From Nocardioides antri (GTDB lineage Bacteria; Actinomycetota; Actinomycetes; Propionibacteriales; Nocardioidaceae): a stretch of 64,000 nucleotides of DNA. The position numbers and the translations under genes were made by a program. Below are positions 42,479 through 50,093 of the stretch, piece after piece. The notes under the pieces are model-generated. The model was not told where the DNA came from. It saw nothing but the letters and a program-made list of their open reading frames with translations, and searched no databases. Every line of letters starts with the position of its first letter. Position 1 is the first letter of the stretch. The DNA is taken from assembly GCF_008373765.1 (NCBI RefSeq), contig NZ_VUJW01000002.1:62001-126000 (forward strand), read 5' to 3'.

Positions 42479-43561
42479 ATGACCTCAGGAGTCAGCACCG
42501 GCCTCGCCGTCTCGCCCGACTCCGGCGAGCACTGGGCCGCCGAGGGCGCCTGGGAGGTGGCGCCGGGCATCCACCGGATCCCGCTGCCGCTCCCGATGGA
42601 CGGCCTGAAGGCGATCAACGTCTACGTCGTGCAGAGCCCTGACGACGAAGACGGGCTGACGCTGATCGACGGTGGCTGGGCGATCCCGGTCGCCCGGGAG
42701 CTGCTCGACAAGTGCCTGCGCTCGATCGGCTCCGGGTTCGGTGACATCAAGCGGTTCCTGGTGACCCACATCCACCGCGACCACTTCACGATGGCGACCG
42801 TCCTCGGCCACGAGTACGGCGCCGACGTCGCCCTCGGTCTCCCCGAGAAGCCCGGGCTCGACCTGCTGCACGCGGCCGGCCGCGGCGAGCTCGGCGGCGG
42901 GAACCCGTTCAGCAGCGTGCTCCGCTCGGCCGGCGCGATCGAGGTCGCCGAGGCGTGGGAGCTGGGCCGCCGGGTGGAGGACCTCCCCGACCCGGTCGAC
43001 TGGGCCTACCCCGACACCTGGCTCGACGGCGACGTGACCGTCGAGGTGGGCAGCCGCACGATCGACGCGGTGCACACGCCCGGCCACACGCCGGGGCACT
43101 ACGTCTTCGCCGACCGCGCGGACGGGCTGCTGTTCGCGGGCGACCACGTGCTGCCGACCATCACGCCGTCGATCGGGTTCACGGTGCCGCCGGAGCCCGA
43201 CCCGCTCGGCCACTTCATGGCCTCGCTGTCGAAGGTCCGCGCGCTGCCGGACCTGCGGATCCTGCCCGCCCACGGCCCGGTCGCGCCGTCCTCCCACGCC
43301 CGCGTCGACGAGCTCCTCGCGCACCACGAGCAGCGCCTCGAGCAGTGCGCCCGGTCGCTGCGGTCGCGCGGGCCGTCGGTCGCCGCCGCCGTCGCCACCG
43401 ACCTCGGCTGGACCCGCCACGAGCGCTCCTACGACGAGCTCGACCTCTTCAACAAGGGCATGGCCGCGATGGAGACCAAGGCCCACCTCGACCTGCTCGT
43501 CGCCCGCGGCCAGGCCACGTGCACCGGGACCGGCGACGGGGACGTCTACACCGCGGACTAG
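42479..43561 (+). CDS. Metallo-beta-lactamase-fold hydrolase
   Basis: A 360-residue MBL-fold enzyme. Zinc ligands: T-H-I-H-R-D-H near residue 97, 'VHTPGHTPGHYVF' near residue 200, 'LLFAGDHVLPT' and 'ILPAHGPV'. The C-terminal helical extension ('HHEQRLEQCARSL ... GWTRHERSYDELDLFNKGMAAMETKAHLDLLVARG') is typical of BLACT_WH-type hydrolases, some of which act on acyl-CoA or glyoxalase-like thioesters. It lies in the catabolic island after the SDR, possibly with its own promoter, and may hydrolyse a thioester or lactone intermediate. ATG 42479 has no ribosome binding site. Confidence 0.86.
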   Translation: MTSGVSTGLAVSPDSGEHWAAEGAWEVAPGIHRIPLPLPMDGLKAINVYVVQSPDDEDGLTLIDGGWAIPVARELLDKCLRSIGSGFGDIKRFLVTHIHRDHFTMATVLGHEYGADVALGLPEKPGLDLLHAAGRGELGGGNPFSSVLRSAGAIEVAEAWELGRRVEDLPDPVDWAYPDTWLDGDVTVEVGSRTIDAVHTPGHTPGHYVFADRADGLLFAGDHVLPTITPSIGFTVPPEPDPLGHFMASLSKVRALPDLRILPAHGPVAPSSHARVDELLAHHEQRLEQCARSLRSRGPSVAAAVATDLGWTRHERSYDELDLFNKGMAAMETKAHLDLLVARGQATCTGTGDGDVYTAD

Positions 43562-43564
43562 TCT
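43559..43564 (+). promoter_or_regulatory. Candidate -10 element (TAGTCT) for the thi operon
   Basis: TAGTCT begins with the stop codon of the MBL gene and would place the transcription start about five bases before the TPP riboswitch. A -35 box would lie inside the MBL coding region; none is obvious. Confidence 0.4.
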
Positions 43565-43576
43565 GGCCCGGAACAG

Positions 43577-43662
43577 ACAGGGGAGCACGACCAGCGTGCT
43601 GAGAGTGCGGCCGTAGCCGCAGACCCTCCGAACCTGCTCCGGCTAGCACCGGCGAAGGGAGT
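43577..43662 (+). promoter_or_regulatory. TPP riboswitch (THI element)
   Basis: The conserved THI-box blocks occur in order: CAGGGGAGC, GTGCTGAGAGTGCGG, CCGCAGACCCTCCGAACCTG, CTCCGGCTAGCACCGGCG and AAGGGAG. It precedes the thiamine transporter genes. The closing AAGGGAG lies about nine bases before ATG 43671 and is the only Shine-Dalgarno-like sequence, so thiamine pyrophosphate binding would hide it and block translation. Confidence 0.93.
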
Positions 43663-43670
43663 CCGCACCC

Positions 43671-44720
43671 ATGCGTATCCGTCCTGCCATCGCCCTCTCG
43701 GCGGTCGCGCTCGTCAGCGCCGGCTGCTCGCTCGCGACCGAGAACGACGACGACAGCGCAGCAGCACCGGGCGAGTGCGGCGAGGTCGTCCTCGTCACCC
43801 ACGACTCGTTCAACCTCCCGAAGAAGGTCGTCACCGCCTTCGAGAAGGACTCCGGCTGCACGGTGCAGCACAGCCCGGCCGGCGACGGCGGCGAGCTCAC
43901 CAGCAAGCTGACCGTCACCAAGGGCGACCCGATCGGTGACGTCGCCTTCGGCGTCGACAACACCTTCGCGGGTGCCGCGCTCGAGGAGGACGTGTTCGCG
44001 CCGTACGACGCGGACCTGCCGGCCGGCGCCGACCAGTACCTCCTCCCCGGCGACGACGACCGCATGCTGACGCCGATCGACAACGCCAGCGTCTGCGTCA
44101 ACATCGATCGGACCTGGTTCGCCGACAACGGGATCGAGCCGCCGACCGGACTCGACGACCTCACCGACCCCACCTACCGCGACCTCTTCGTCACGCCCGC
44201 GGCGACCACGAGCACGCCCGGTCTCGCGTTCCTGCTCGCCACCATCGGTGCGTACGGCGACGACTGGACCTCCTACTGGGAGGACCTGGTCGCCAACGGT
44301 GCGAAGGTCGTGAAGGGCTGGGAGGACGCCTACTACGTCGACTTCACCTTCTCCGGCGGCGACCGCCCCATCGTCCTGTCCTACGACACGTCGCCGGCCT
44401 ACACCGTCGCGGGCGGGAAGTCCTCGACCGCGGCGCTGCTCGACACCTGCTTCCGCCAGGTCGAGTACGCCGGCGTGCTGGAGGGCGCCGCCAACCCCGA
44501 GGGCGCCGAGCGGGTGGTCGACTTCCTGCTCAGCCCCGAGGTGCAGGCGGCGTTGCCGTCGAGCATGTACGTCTTCCCGGTCGATGCCGATGTGGAGCTT
44601 CCGCCGGAGTGGGCGGAGTTCGCCCAGCAGCCGGCGGAGCCGATCGAGGTCGCTCCCGAGGACATCGCCGACCACCGTCGTGACTGGCTGACGGAGTGGA
44701 CGGACATCACCTCCGGGTGA
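43671..44720 (+). CDS. thiB: Thiamine ABC transporter substrate-binding lipoprotein
   Basis: Captures thiamine outside the membrane for import. The 349-residue protein has a lipobox (LVSAGC, Cys at residue 19) and an iron/thiamine-type periplasmic-binding fold: 'EVVLVTHDSFNLPKKVVTAFEKDSGC', 'GDPIGDVAFGVDNTF', 'SYDTSPAYTV'. These segments fit ThiB. A TPP riboswitch directly precedes it, which settles thiamine or a precursor as ligand. The permease gene follows after four bases. Confidence 0.94.
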   Translation: MRIRPAIALSAVALVSAGCSLATENDDDSAAAPGECGEVVLVTHDSFNLPKKVVTAFEKDSGCTVQHSPAGDGGELTSKLTVTKGDPIGDVAFGVDNTFAGAALEEDVFAPYDADLPAGADQYLLPGDDDRMLTPIDNASVCVNIDRTWFADNGIEPPTGLDDLTDPTYRDLFVTPAATTSTPGLAFLLATIGAYGDDWTSYWEDLVANGAKVVKGWEDAYYVDFTFSGGDRPIVLSYDTSPAYTVAGGKSSTAALLDTCFRQVEYAGVLEGAANPEGAERVVDFLLSPEVQAALPSSMYVFPVDADVELPPEWAEFAQQPAEPIEVAPEDIADHRRDWLTEWTDITSG

Positions 44721-44724
44721 CCGG

Positions 44725-46392
44725 ATGAAGAGGGTCGCCGGCCTCTTCGCGCTGGCCGCGGTGCCGACCGCGGTCCTCGCGGTCTTCTTCCTGCTCCCGG
44801 TCGCCGGGATGCTGGAGCGCGGGCTCTGGAGTGACGGCGACCTCGACCCGGGTGCGCTCCTCGACGTGCTCGGCCGCGAGCGCACCGGGAAGGTCGTCTG
44901 GTTCACGCTCTGGACGAGCACGGTCTCGACGGTCGTCGCCGTCGTGCTGGGCATGCCGGCCGCCTACGTGCTGCACCGGCTGGCCGTCCCGCTGCGCGGC
45001 GCCGTGCGGGCTGCGCTGCTGGTGCCGTTCGTGCTGCCGACCGTCGTCGTCGGCATCGCGATCCGGGAGCTGGTCGCGCCGTCCGGACCGCTCGGGTTCC
45101 TCGGGATCGACGGCACGCCGGTGGCGATCCTGATCGGGCTGGTGTTCTTCAACGTGGCGGTGGTCATCCGCACCGTCGGCACGGCGTGGGAGAGCCTCGA
45201 CCGGCGGCCCGCCGACGCTGCAGCGGCGCTGGGCGCATCGCCGCTGCAGGTGCTCGCGACGGTCACGCTGCCGGCGCTGCGGCCTGCGATCGTGTCGGCC
45301 GCCGCCGTCGTGTTCCTGTTCTGTGCGACCGGGTTCGGCGTGGTGCTCCTGCTCGGCGGCACCCGCTACGCGTCCGTCGAGACCGAGATCTACCTGCTCA
45401 CCACCGGCGCGCTCACCGGCGCTGTCGAGTACCAGGCGGCCGCAGCCCTCTCGCTGCTGCAGCTGGCCGCGGTCGTCGTGCTCCTGGCGGTCGCGGCGCG
45501 CCTCCGCGCCGTACCGGACCCGACCGTACGACGCGCGCGGCCCGCTCCCGCCCGCCCCCGCATCCACGACACGCCGGCCCTCGTCGCGACCGGGCTCGTG
45601 CTGCTCGCGATCGCCCTCCCCGTCGTCACCCTCGTGGTCGGCTCCCTGCGCCGGGACGGCGCGTGGACGCTGGTGCACTACCGCGCGCTCCAGGGGGCCG
45701 GGGACGCCGGCGGGAGCGGCGTCGGCAGCGGGCTGCTGCGGGTGCCGGTCAGCGAGGCCCTGACCAACTCGCTGCGGATCGCGGTCGACGCCACCTGGAT
45801 GGCGCTGCTGCTGGGCCTGCTGGTCGCGATCGTGGTCACCCGGCGCGCACGCAGCCGCACCGAGGCGTCGGTCCGCAACGCGTTCGACGGCCTGTTCATG
45901 CTGCCGCTCGGCGTCTCCGCCGTGACGCTCGGCTTCGGGTTCCTGATCGCCCTCGACGAGCCGCCTCTGGACCTGCGGTCGAGCCCACTGCTGGTGCCGA
46001 TCGCCCAGGCCCTGGTGGCGCTCCCGCTCGTCGTCCGCGTCCTCGTGCCGGTCCTGCAGGGCATCGACGACCGGCAGCGACAGGCGGCCGCCTCCCTGGG
46101 AGCCGGGCCGCTCCGCGCCGTCCTCACCGTCGACGTACCCGTCCTCTGGCGGCCCCTCCTCGCCGCTGCCGGCTTCGCCTTCGCCGTGTCGCTCGGGGAG
46201 TTCGGGGCGACCTCGTTCATCGTGCGGGCGGACGTCCCGACGCTGCCGGTCGTGATCTACCGCCTGATCGGCAGTCCCGGCCCGCTCAACTACGGCACCG
46301 CCATGGCAGCGTCGGTCGTGCTCGCCGGCGTGACCGCGCTGGTGATCCTGCTGGTCGAACGGCTGCGCGTGCCCGGAGTGGGGGTCATCTGA
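44725..46392 (+). CDS. thiP: Thiamine ABC transporter permease
   Basis: A 555-residue permease formed of two fused BPD-transport domains. About 12 transmembrane helices are expected. Two EAA-like coupling loops are visible: 'DRRPADAAAALGASPLQVLATVTLPALRPAI' in the first half and 'DDRQRQAAASLGAGPLRAVLTVDVPVLWRPLL' in the second. This double architecture is that of ThiP and related iron permeases. ATG 44725 lies four bases after thiB and the stop overlaps thiQ, so the three genes are one operon under the riboswitch. Confidence 0.94.
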   Translation: MKRVAGLFALAAVPTAVLAVFFLLPVAGMLERGLWSDGDLDPGALLDVLGRERTGKVVWFTLWTSTVSTVVAVVLGMPAAYVLHRLAVPLRGAVRAALLVPFVLPTVVVGIAIRELVAPSGPLGFLGIDGTPVAILIGLVFFNVAVVIRTVGTAWESLDRRPADAAAALGASPLQVLATVTLPALRPAIVSAAAVVFLFCATGFGVVLLLGGTRYASVETEIYLLTTGALTGAVEYQAAAALSLLQLAAVVVLLAVAARLRAVPDPTVRRARPAPARPRIHDTPALVATGLVLLAIALPVVTLVVGSLRRDGAWTLVHYRALQGAGDAGGSGVGSGLLRVPVSEALTNSLRIAVDATWMALLLGLLVAIVVTRRARSRTEASVRNAFDGLFMLPLGVSAVTLGFGFLIALDEPPLDLRSSPLLVPIAQALVALPLVVRVLVPVLQGIDDRQRQAAASLGAGPLRAVLTVDVPVLWRPLLAAAGFAFAVSLGEFGATSFIVRADVPTLPVVIYRLIGSPGPLNYGTAMAASVVLAGVTALVILLVERLRVPGVGVI

Positions 46393-47408
46393 TGCTCACC
46401 GTCGAGGGGCTGACCGTGACGTTCGGCCATCACGCCGCCGTCGACGACGTCGACCTGCACGTCGACGACGGACACGTCCTCGCCGTGCTCGGCCCGTCCG
46501 GCAGCGGCAAGTCGTCGCTGCTGCGGGCGATCGCGGGCCTCGAGCCCCTGCACGCCGGCGCCGTCCGGTGGGACGGCGAGGACCTCGCCAACGTGCCCAC
46601 CCACCGGCGCGGGTTCGCGCTGATGTTCCAGGACGGCCAGCTCTTCGACCACCTGACCGTCGCCCGCAACGTCGGCTACGCCCTGCGGCTGCGCGGCGTC
46701 GGCCGGGCCGCTGCGCGGTCCCAGGTCGACGAGCTCCTCGACCTGGTCGGCCTCGGTGGCTACGCCGCGCGGATGCCGCGGACCCTGTCCGGAGGGGAGC
46801 GCCAGCGGGTCGCCCTCGCCCGCTCGCTGGCGGCCGAGCCGCGGCTGCTCCTCCTCGACGAGCCCCTCTCCGCGCTCGACGCGGAGCTGCGGGTGCGGCT
46901 GGCCGCCGACCTGCGGCGGATCCTGCGCGAGGCCGGCACCACCGCGCTCCTGGTCACCCACGACCAGGAGGAGGCGTTCGCGATCGCCGACCGGCTCGCG
47001 GTCATGCGCGACGGTGCCGTCGTCCAGGAAGGCAGCGCCGAGGAGGTCTGGGCCCGTCCGATCGACGCCGCGACCGCGCTGTTCCTCGGCTACGCGCGGG
47101 TGCTCACCGGTCGAGCCGCCGAGCTCGTGCTGGCTGCCGCCGGACGTCCGGCAGCACCTGCGATCGCCGTACGTCGATCGGCGCTGGCCGCGCGCCGCCC
47201 CGACGCCTCGGGTGCCGGGGGACTGACCGCCGTCGTACGCGCCGTCCGGGCGACGCCCGACGAGGTTCGGCTGGTGGTCGACGTCGACGGGATCGGAGAG
47301 GCCGACGCCGTTGGCGCGCCCGGGTGGCTGCCCGTGCCCGGCGACCCGGTGGCGCTGCGGGTGGACCCCGCGCGCCTCGCGGTCCTCCCGCCCGGAAGCA
47401 ACCCCTAA
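46392..47408 (+). CDS. thiQ: Thiamine ABC transporter ATP-binding protein
   Basis: A 338-residue ABC ATPase. Walker A GPSGSGKS (residues 34-41), Q-loop 'FALMFQDGQLFDHLTV', signature 'LSGGERQRVALARSL', Walker B 'LLLLDEPLSALD' and the switch His in 'LLVTHDQEEAF' are all intact. The C-terminal part (residues about 235-338) is a TOBE-like regulatory extension, longer than in E. coli ThiQ. ATG 46392 overlaps the thiP stop (TGATG). The TAA stop is also the start of the -10 element of the following gene. Confidence 0.94.
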   Translation: MLTVEGLTVTFGHHAAVDDVDLHVDDGHVLAVLGPSGSGKSSLLRAIAGLEPLHAGAVRWDGEDLANVPTHRRGFALMFQDGQLFDHLTVARNVGYALRLRGVGRAAARSQVDELLDLVGLGGYAARMPRTLSGGERQRVALARSLAAEPRLLLLDEPLSALDAELRVRLAADLRRILREAGTTALLVTHDQEEAFAIADRLAVMRDGAVVQEGSAEEVWARPIDAATALFLGYARVLTGRAAELVLAAAGRPAAPAIAVRRSALAARRPDASGAGGLTAVVRAVRATPDEVRLVVDVDGIGEADAVGAPGWLPVPGDPVALRVDPARLAVLPPGSNP

Positions 47409-47411
47409 ACT
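47406..47411 (+). promoter_or_regulatory. Leaderless -10 element (TAAACT) for the PAP2-like gene, containing the thiQ stop codon
   Basis: TAAACT ends seven bases before GTG 47419. Its TAA is the stop codon of thiQ. Confidence 0.52.
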
Positions 47412-47418
47412 CTCCCGG

Positions 47419-48615
47419 GTGTACCGCCGCGCCTACAGCCTCCTCATCGGCACGGCGGTCGCGATCTGGGCGGCCACCGTCTTCGTGTCGTTCGCCTACG
47501 ACCGTCGGCCGATCGAGCCGGAGGGCAAGCTTCTCGGCCCGTCGCTGACCTGGCTCCTGGAGATGCTGGGCGCGGTGCCGACCAGCATCGCGTGGCTCAA
47601 CGTCGTGCTCGTCATCGACGTCCTCCTGCGCGCGGTGACGGTGCTGCTCGCAGCGCTCGCGGTCGACCTCGGGGTCGGCACCCTCCTCTCGAGGCGCGGG
47701 GAGCTGTTCCGCCGCAACGGACGGGACGAGGAGGAGTCGACCTACGCGCTGTTCCGCCGCGGCGTCCGCGACCGCTGGCGGACGAGGTGGACCCGCGAGC
47801 GCACGACGCTCGTCGTGATGGGCACCTTGTGCTTCTACATGACCTACGTCTGCTACCGGAACCTGAAGTCGAACCTCCCGTTCGTGCGGCCGGATCCCGA
47901 CCGCGACCCGGGCACGACGAGGGCGCTGTCCTACGACCGTGAGCTGCACGTCATGGACCGGGTGCTGTTCTTCGGCAACGACCCGTCCGACGTGCTGCAC
48001 ACGGTCCTCGGCACCACGTTCAGCGCCCACATCCTGTCCCAGATCTACCTGACCTACCTGCCCCTGGTGATCACCCTGGTGATCGTCTGGCTGGTCTGGT
48101 CGCGCAACGTGTCGTTCGGGTACTGGTTCGTCACCTCGCAGGTCGTGGCCTGGACCCTGGGCACGCTGTCCTACTACCTGCTGCCGACCCTCGGTCCGGG
48201 CATCGAGTACTACCCGGAGTACGCCGACCTCGCCCACACCCCGACCACCGATCTGATGAAGTCGATCACCGACGGCCGCGCGGGTGTCCTCTACGACCCC
48301 ACCATCCAGGACGCCCTCAACTCCGTCGCCGGCTTCGCGAGCCTCCACGTGACCATCACGATGCTGTGGGCGCTGATGGTGCAGTACACCGTGCGGTCGA
48401 AGGTCCTGCACTGGGTGTTCTGGGTCAACTTCGGCCTGACCGTGATCGCCACGCTCTACTTCGGCTGGCACTACGTCGCCGACGACATCGCCGGGGTCGC
48501 GATCGCGATCTTCTCCTTCTACGTCGGCGCGATCGCGAGCGGCCAGAAGTTCGACCGCGGGATGACGTCGCACCCCACGACCACCACCTCCAAGGTCCCC
48601 GTCGACCGGTCCTGA
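47419..48615 (+). CDS. PAP2-superfamily membrane protein (inositol phosphorylceramide synthase-like)
   Basis: A 398-residue integral membrane protein with about six to eight helices. The PAP2/phosphotransferase residues are visible: 'AGFASLHVTITMLWAL' (the S-x-H block) and 'YFGWHYVADDIAGV' (the H-x-x-x-D block). This arrangement resembles the PAP2_3 group that includes inositol phosphorylceramide and phosphoinositide synthases, which transfer lipid head groups. The loop 'YYPEYADLAHTPTTDL' between these helices is also typical. The lipid substrate is unknown. Start GTG 47419 fits a leaderless promoter; an unlinked function from thiamine uptake is likely. Confidence 0.82.
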   Translation: MYRRAYSLLIGTAVAIWAATVFVSFAYDRRPIEPEGKLLGPSLTWLLEMLGAVPTSIAWLNVVLVIDVLLRAVTVLLAALAVDLGVGTLLSRRGELFRRNGRDEEESTYALFRRGVRDRWRTRWTRERTTLVVMGTLCFYMTYVCYRNLKSNLPFVRPDPDRDPGTTRALSYDRELHVMDRVLFFGNDPSDVLHTVLGTTFSAHILSQIYLTYLPLVITLVIVWLVWSRNVSFGYWFVTSQVVAWTLGTLSYYLLPTLGPGIEYYPEYADLAHTPTTDLMKSITDGRAGVLYDPTIQDALNSVAGFASLHVTITMLWALMVQYTVRSKVLHWVFWVNFGLTVIATLYFGWHYVADDIAGVAIAIFSFYVGAIASGQKFDRGMTSHPTTTTSKVPVDRS

Positions 48616-48640
48616 TCGCGGGGCGTCGGCGCTCGGCCGA

Positions 48641-48660
48641 GAACTACATCGTTGTAGTTC
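48641..48660. promoter_or_regulatory. Inverted repeat between PAP2-like and NlpC/P60 genes
   Basis: GAACTACA-TCGT-TGTAGTTC is a perfect 8-bp inverted repeat with a four-base spacer, 26 bases after the PAP2-like stop. There is no T-run, so it looks more like an operator or weak hairpin than a classical terminator. Confidence 0.45.
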
Positions 48661-48806
48661 GCAAGCCGACACGCCGGTGGCTCCTGAGAAAACTGAGATT
48701 TTTGTTTCCTTTGTGACGTAAGCGCACTAGCGTGCTTCGAGTTGCGCGGGTGACGGTGAAGTCGATCCGGGCAACTCCGCTGCCGTCCATCCGGAGGAGA
48801 CCTCCT

Positions 48807-50060
48807 GTGCGCCGCCCCGTGATCGGGACCGCCCTGCTCGCCCTCGTGCTGGTGACAGCCCCGGCGAGCGCCGACCCCACCGACCCGGCGCCGTCGAGAG
48901 GCGACGTGCGGAAGGCCGAGCGCCGCGCCCAGGGCGCCGCCGCCGACGTCGACTCGATCCAGGCGCAGATCGACGCCGCCAACGCGAATCTCGAAGCCGC
49001 GGCGGTCGCCGCGCAGCAGGCCGCCGAGGCCTACAACGGCGCCCGGTGGCGGCTGCAGGAGGCGCGGAAGGCCGAGCGCCGGGCGGAACGCGCGTCGCGC
49101 CGCGCCGACCGGGAGCTGGGTCGCGTGCGGGAGGACTACCGGGACACCCTCCTGACGACCGCGGGCAGCAGCCCGGACCTCGACGCGTTCAACGCGGCGC
49201 TCGACTCGGACGGGTTCTCCTCGCTGCTCGACCAGCGCAACGCGGCCGACATCGTGCAGGGGGAGTTCGAGGAGGAGCGAATCGCCTTCGAAGCCGCCGC
49301 CGACGACGCGGAGGACGCCGAGCAGGTGGCCGAGGACGCAGCGAGCGACGCGGAGGACGCCGCCGCCGACGCCCTGGTCGCGAAGCAGGACGCCGAGGCC
49401 GCCGTCGCCGCGGCCGCCACCGCTGCCCAGAGCGTGACCGCCGAGAAGACTCGGCTGCTACGCCGCCTGGCCCGCCTCGAGGGCATCAGCATCGAGCTCG
49501 CCGAGCAGCGCCAGGCCGCGCTCGAGCAGGAGGCGCTGGAGCAGGCCGCGCTCGAGGCGCAGCACGAGCAGGCTCCGGGTCCCGAGCAGCCCGCGCCGCA
49601 GCAGCCCACGCCCGAGCAGCCCACCCCTGAGCAGCCCGACGACACCGAGCCGTCCGACCAGGACGACCCGGTGCCGGCACCCCCGCCGGCCGACGAGGGG
49701 GGTGCCGCGGCGGCCGTCTCGTTCGCCCGCGACCAGATCGGCGAGCCCTACGTCTGGGCTGCCGCCGGCCCCGACGCCTGGGACTGCTCCGGCCTCACCA
49801 TGGGCGCGTGGAACGCAGGCGGCAGGTCCCTGCCGCACTACTCGGTCGCGCAGTACGACCAGTCCTCGCCGATCTCTGCGAGCGACCTGCGTCCCGGGGA
49901 CCTGGTGTTCTGGGGCTCCTCCAGCAGCTCGAGCTCGATCTACCACGTCGCGCTCTACGCCGGCGACGGGCTGATGATCCACGCCCCGCGCACCGGTCGC
50001 CCGGTGACGGAGGAGTCGATGTACTACTGGATCCCGCCCAACTTCTTCGCACGGCCCTGA
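48807..50060 (+). CDS. Secreted NlpC/P60 peptidoglycan hydrolase with coiled coil
   Basis: A 417-residue cell-wall endopeptidase. Signal peptide MRRPVIGTALLALVLVTAPASA, then a long Ala/Glu/Arg-rich coiled coil (residues about 35-255) that in related proteins holds the enzyme inactive or binds FtsX. A Pro/Gln linker (EQPTPEQPTPEQP) precedes the C-terminal NlpC/P60 domain. Catalytic residues are Cys in 'AWDCSGLTMG', His in 'IYHVALYAG' and His in 'LMIHAPR'. GTG 48807 is chosen because GGAGGA lies eight bases upstream and a signal peptide starts there; a longer in-frame start at 48732 would lack both. The site sits in a small GGAGG-AGA-CCTCC hairpin. Confidence 0.9.
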   Translation: MRRPVIGTALLALVLVTAPASADPTDPAPSRGDVRKAERRAQGAAADVDSIQAQIDAANANLEAAAVAAQQAAEAYNGARWRLQEARKAERRAERASRRADRELGRVREDYRDTLLTTAGSSPDLDAFNAALDSDGFSSLLDQRNAADIVQGEFEEERIAFEAAADDAEDAEQVAEDAASDAEDAAADALVAKQDAEAAVAAAATAAQSVTAEKTRLLRRLARLEGISIELAEQRQAALEQEALEQAALEAQHEQAPGPEQPAPQQPTPEQPTPEQPDDTEPSDQDDPVPAPPPADEGGAAAAVSFARDQIGEPYVWAAAGPDAWDCSGLTMGAWNAGGRSLPHYSVAQYDQSSPISASDLRPGDLVFWGSSSSSSSIYHVALYAGDGLMIHAPRTGRPVTEESMYYWIPPNFFARP

Positions 50061-50081
50061 CGCGGGGGTAGGTCGCGTCGG

Positions 50082-50087
50082 TAGGTT
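50082..50087 (+). promoter_or_regulatory. Leaderless -10 element (TAGGTT) for the acyl-CoA oxidase-like gene
   Basis: TAGGTT ends six bases before ATG 50094; no ribosome binding site is seen. Confidence 0.5.
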
Positions 50088-50093
50088 GCCTGC

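Noticed and set aside
43671-47408. Iron(III) ABC transporter instead of thiamine
   Set aside because: The protein families overlap, but the TPP riboswitch directly upstream decides for thiamine.
48708-48731. Crp site or c-di-AMP riboswitch upstream of the NlpC/P60 gene
   Set aside because: TGTGACGTAAGCGCAC has the two half-sites one base out of register, and none of the conserved ydaO riboswitch blocks was found.
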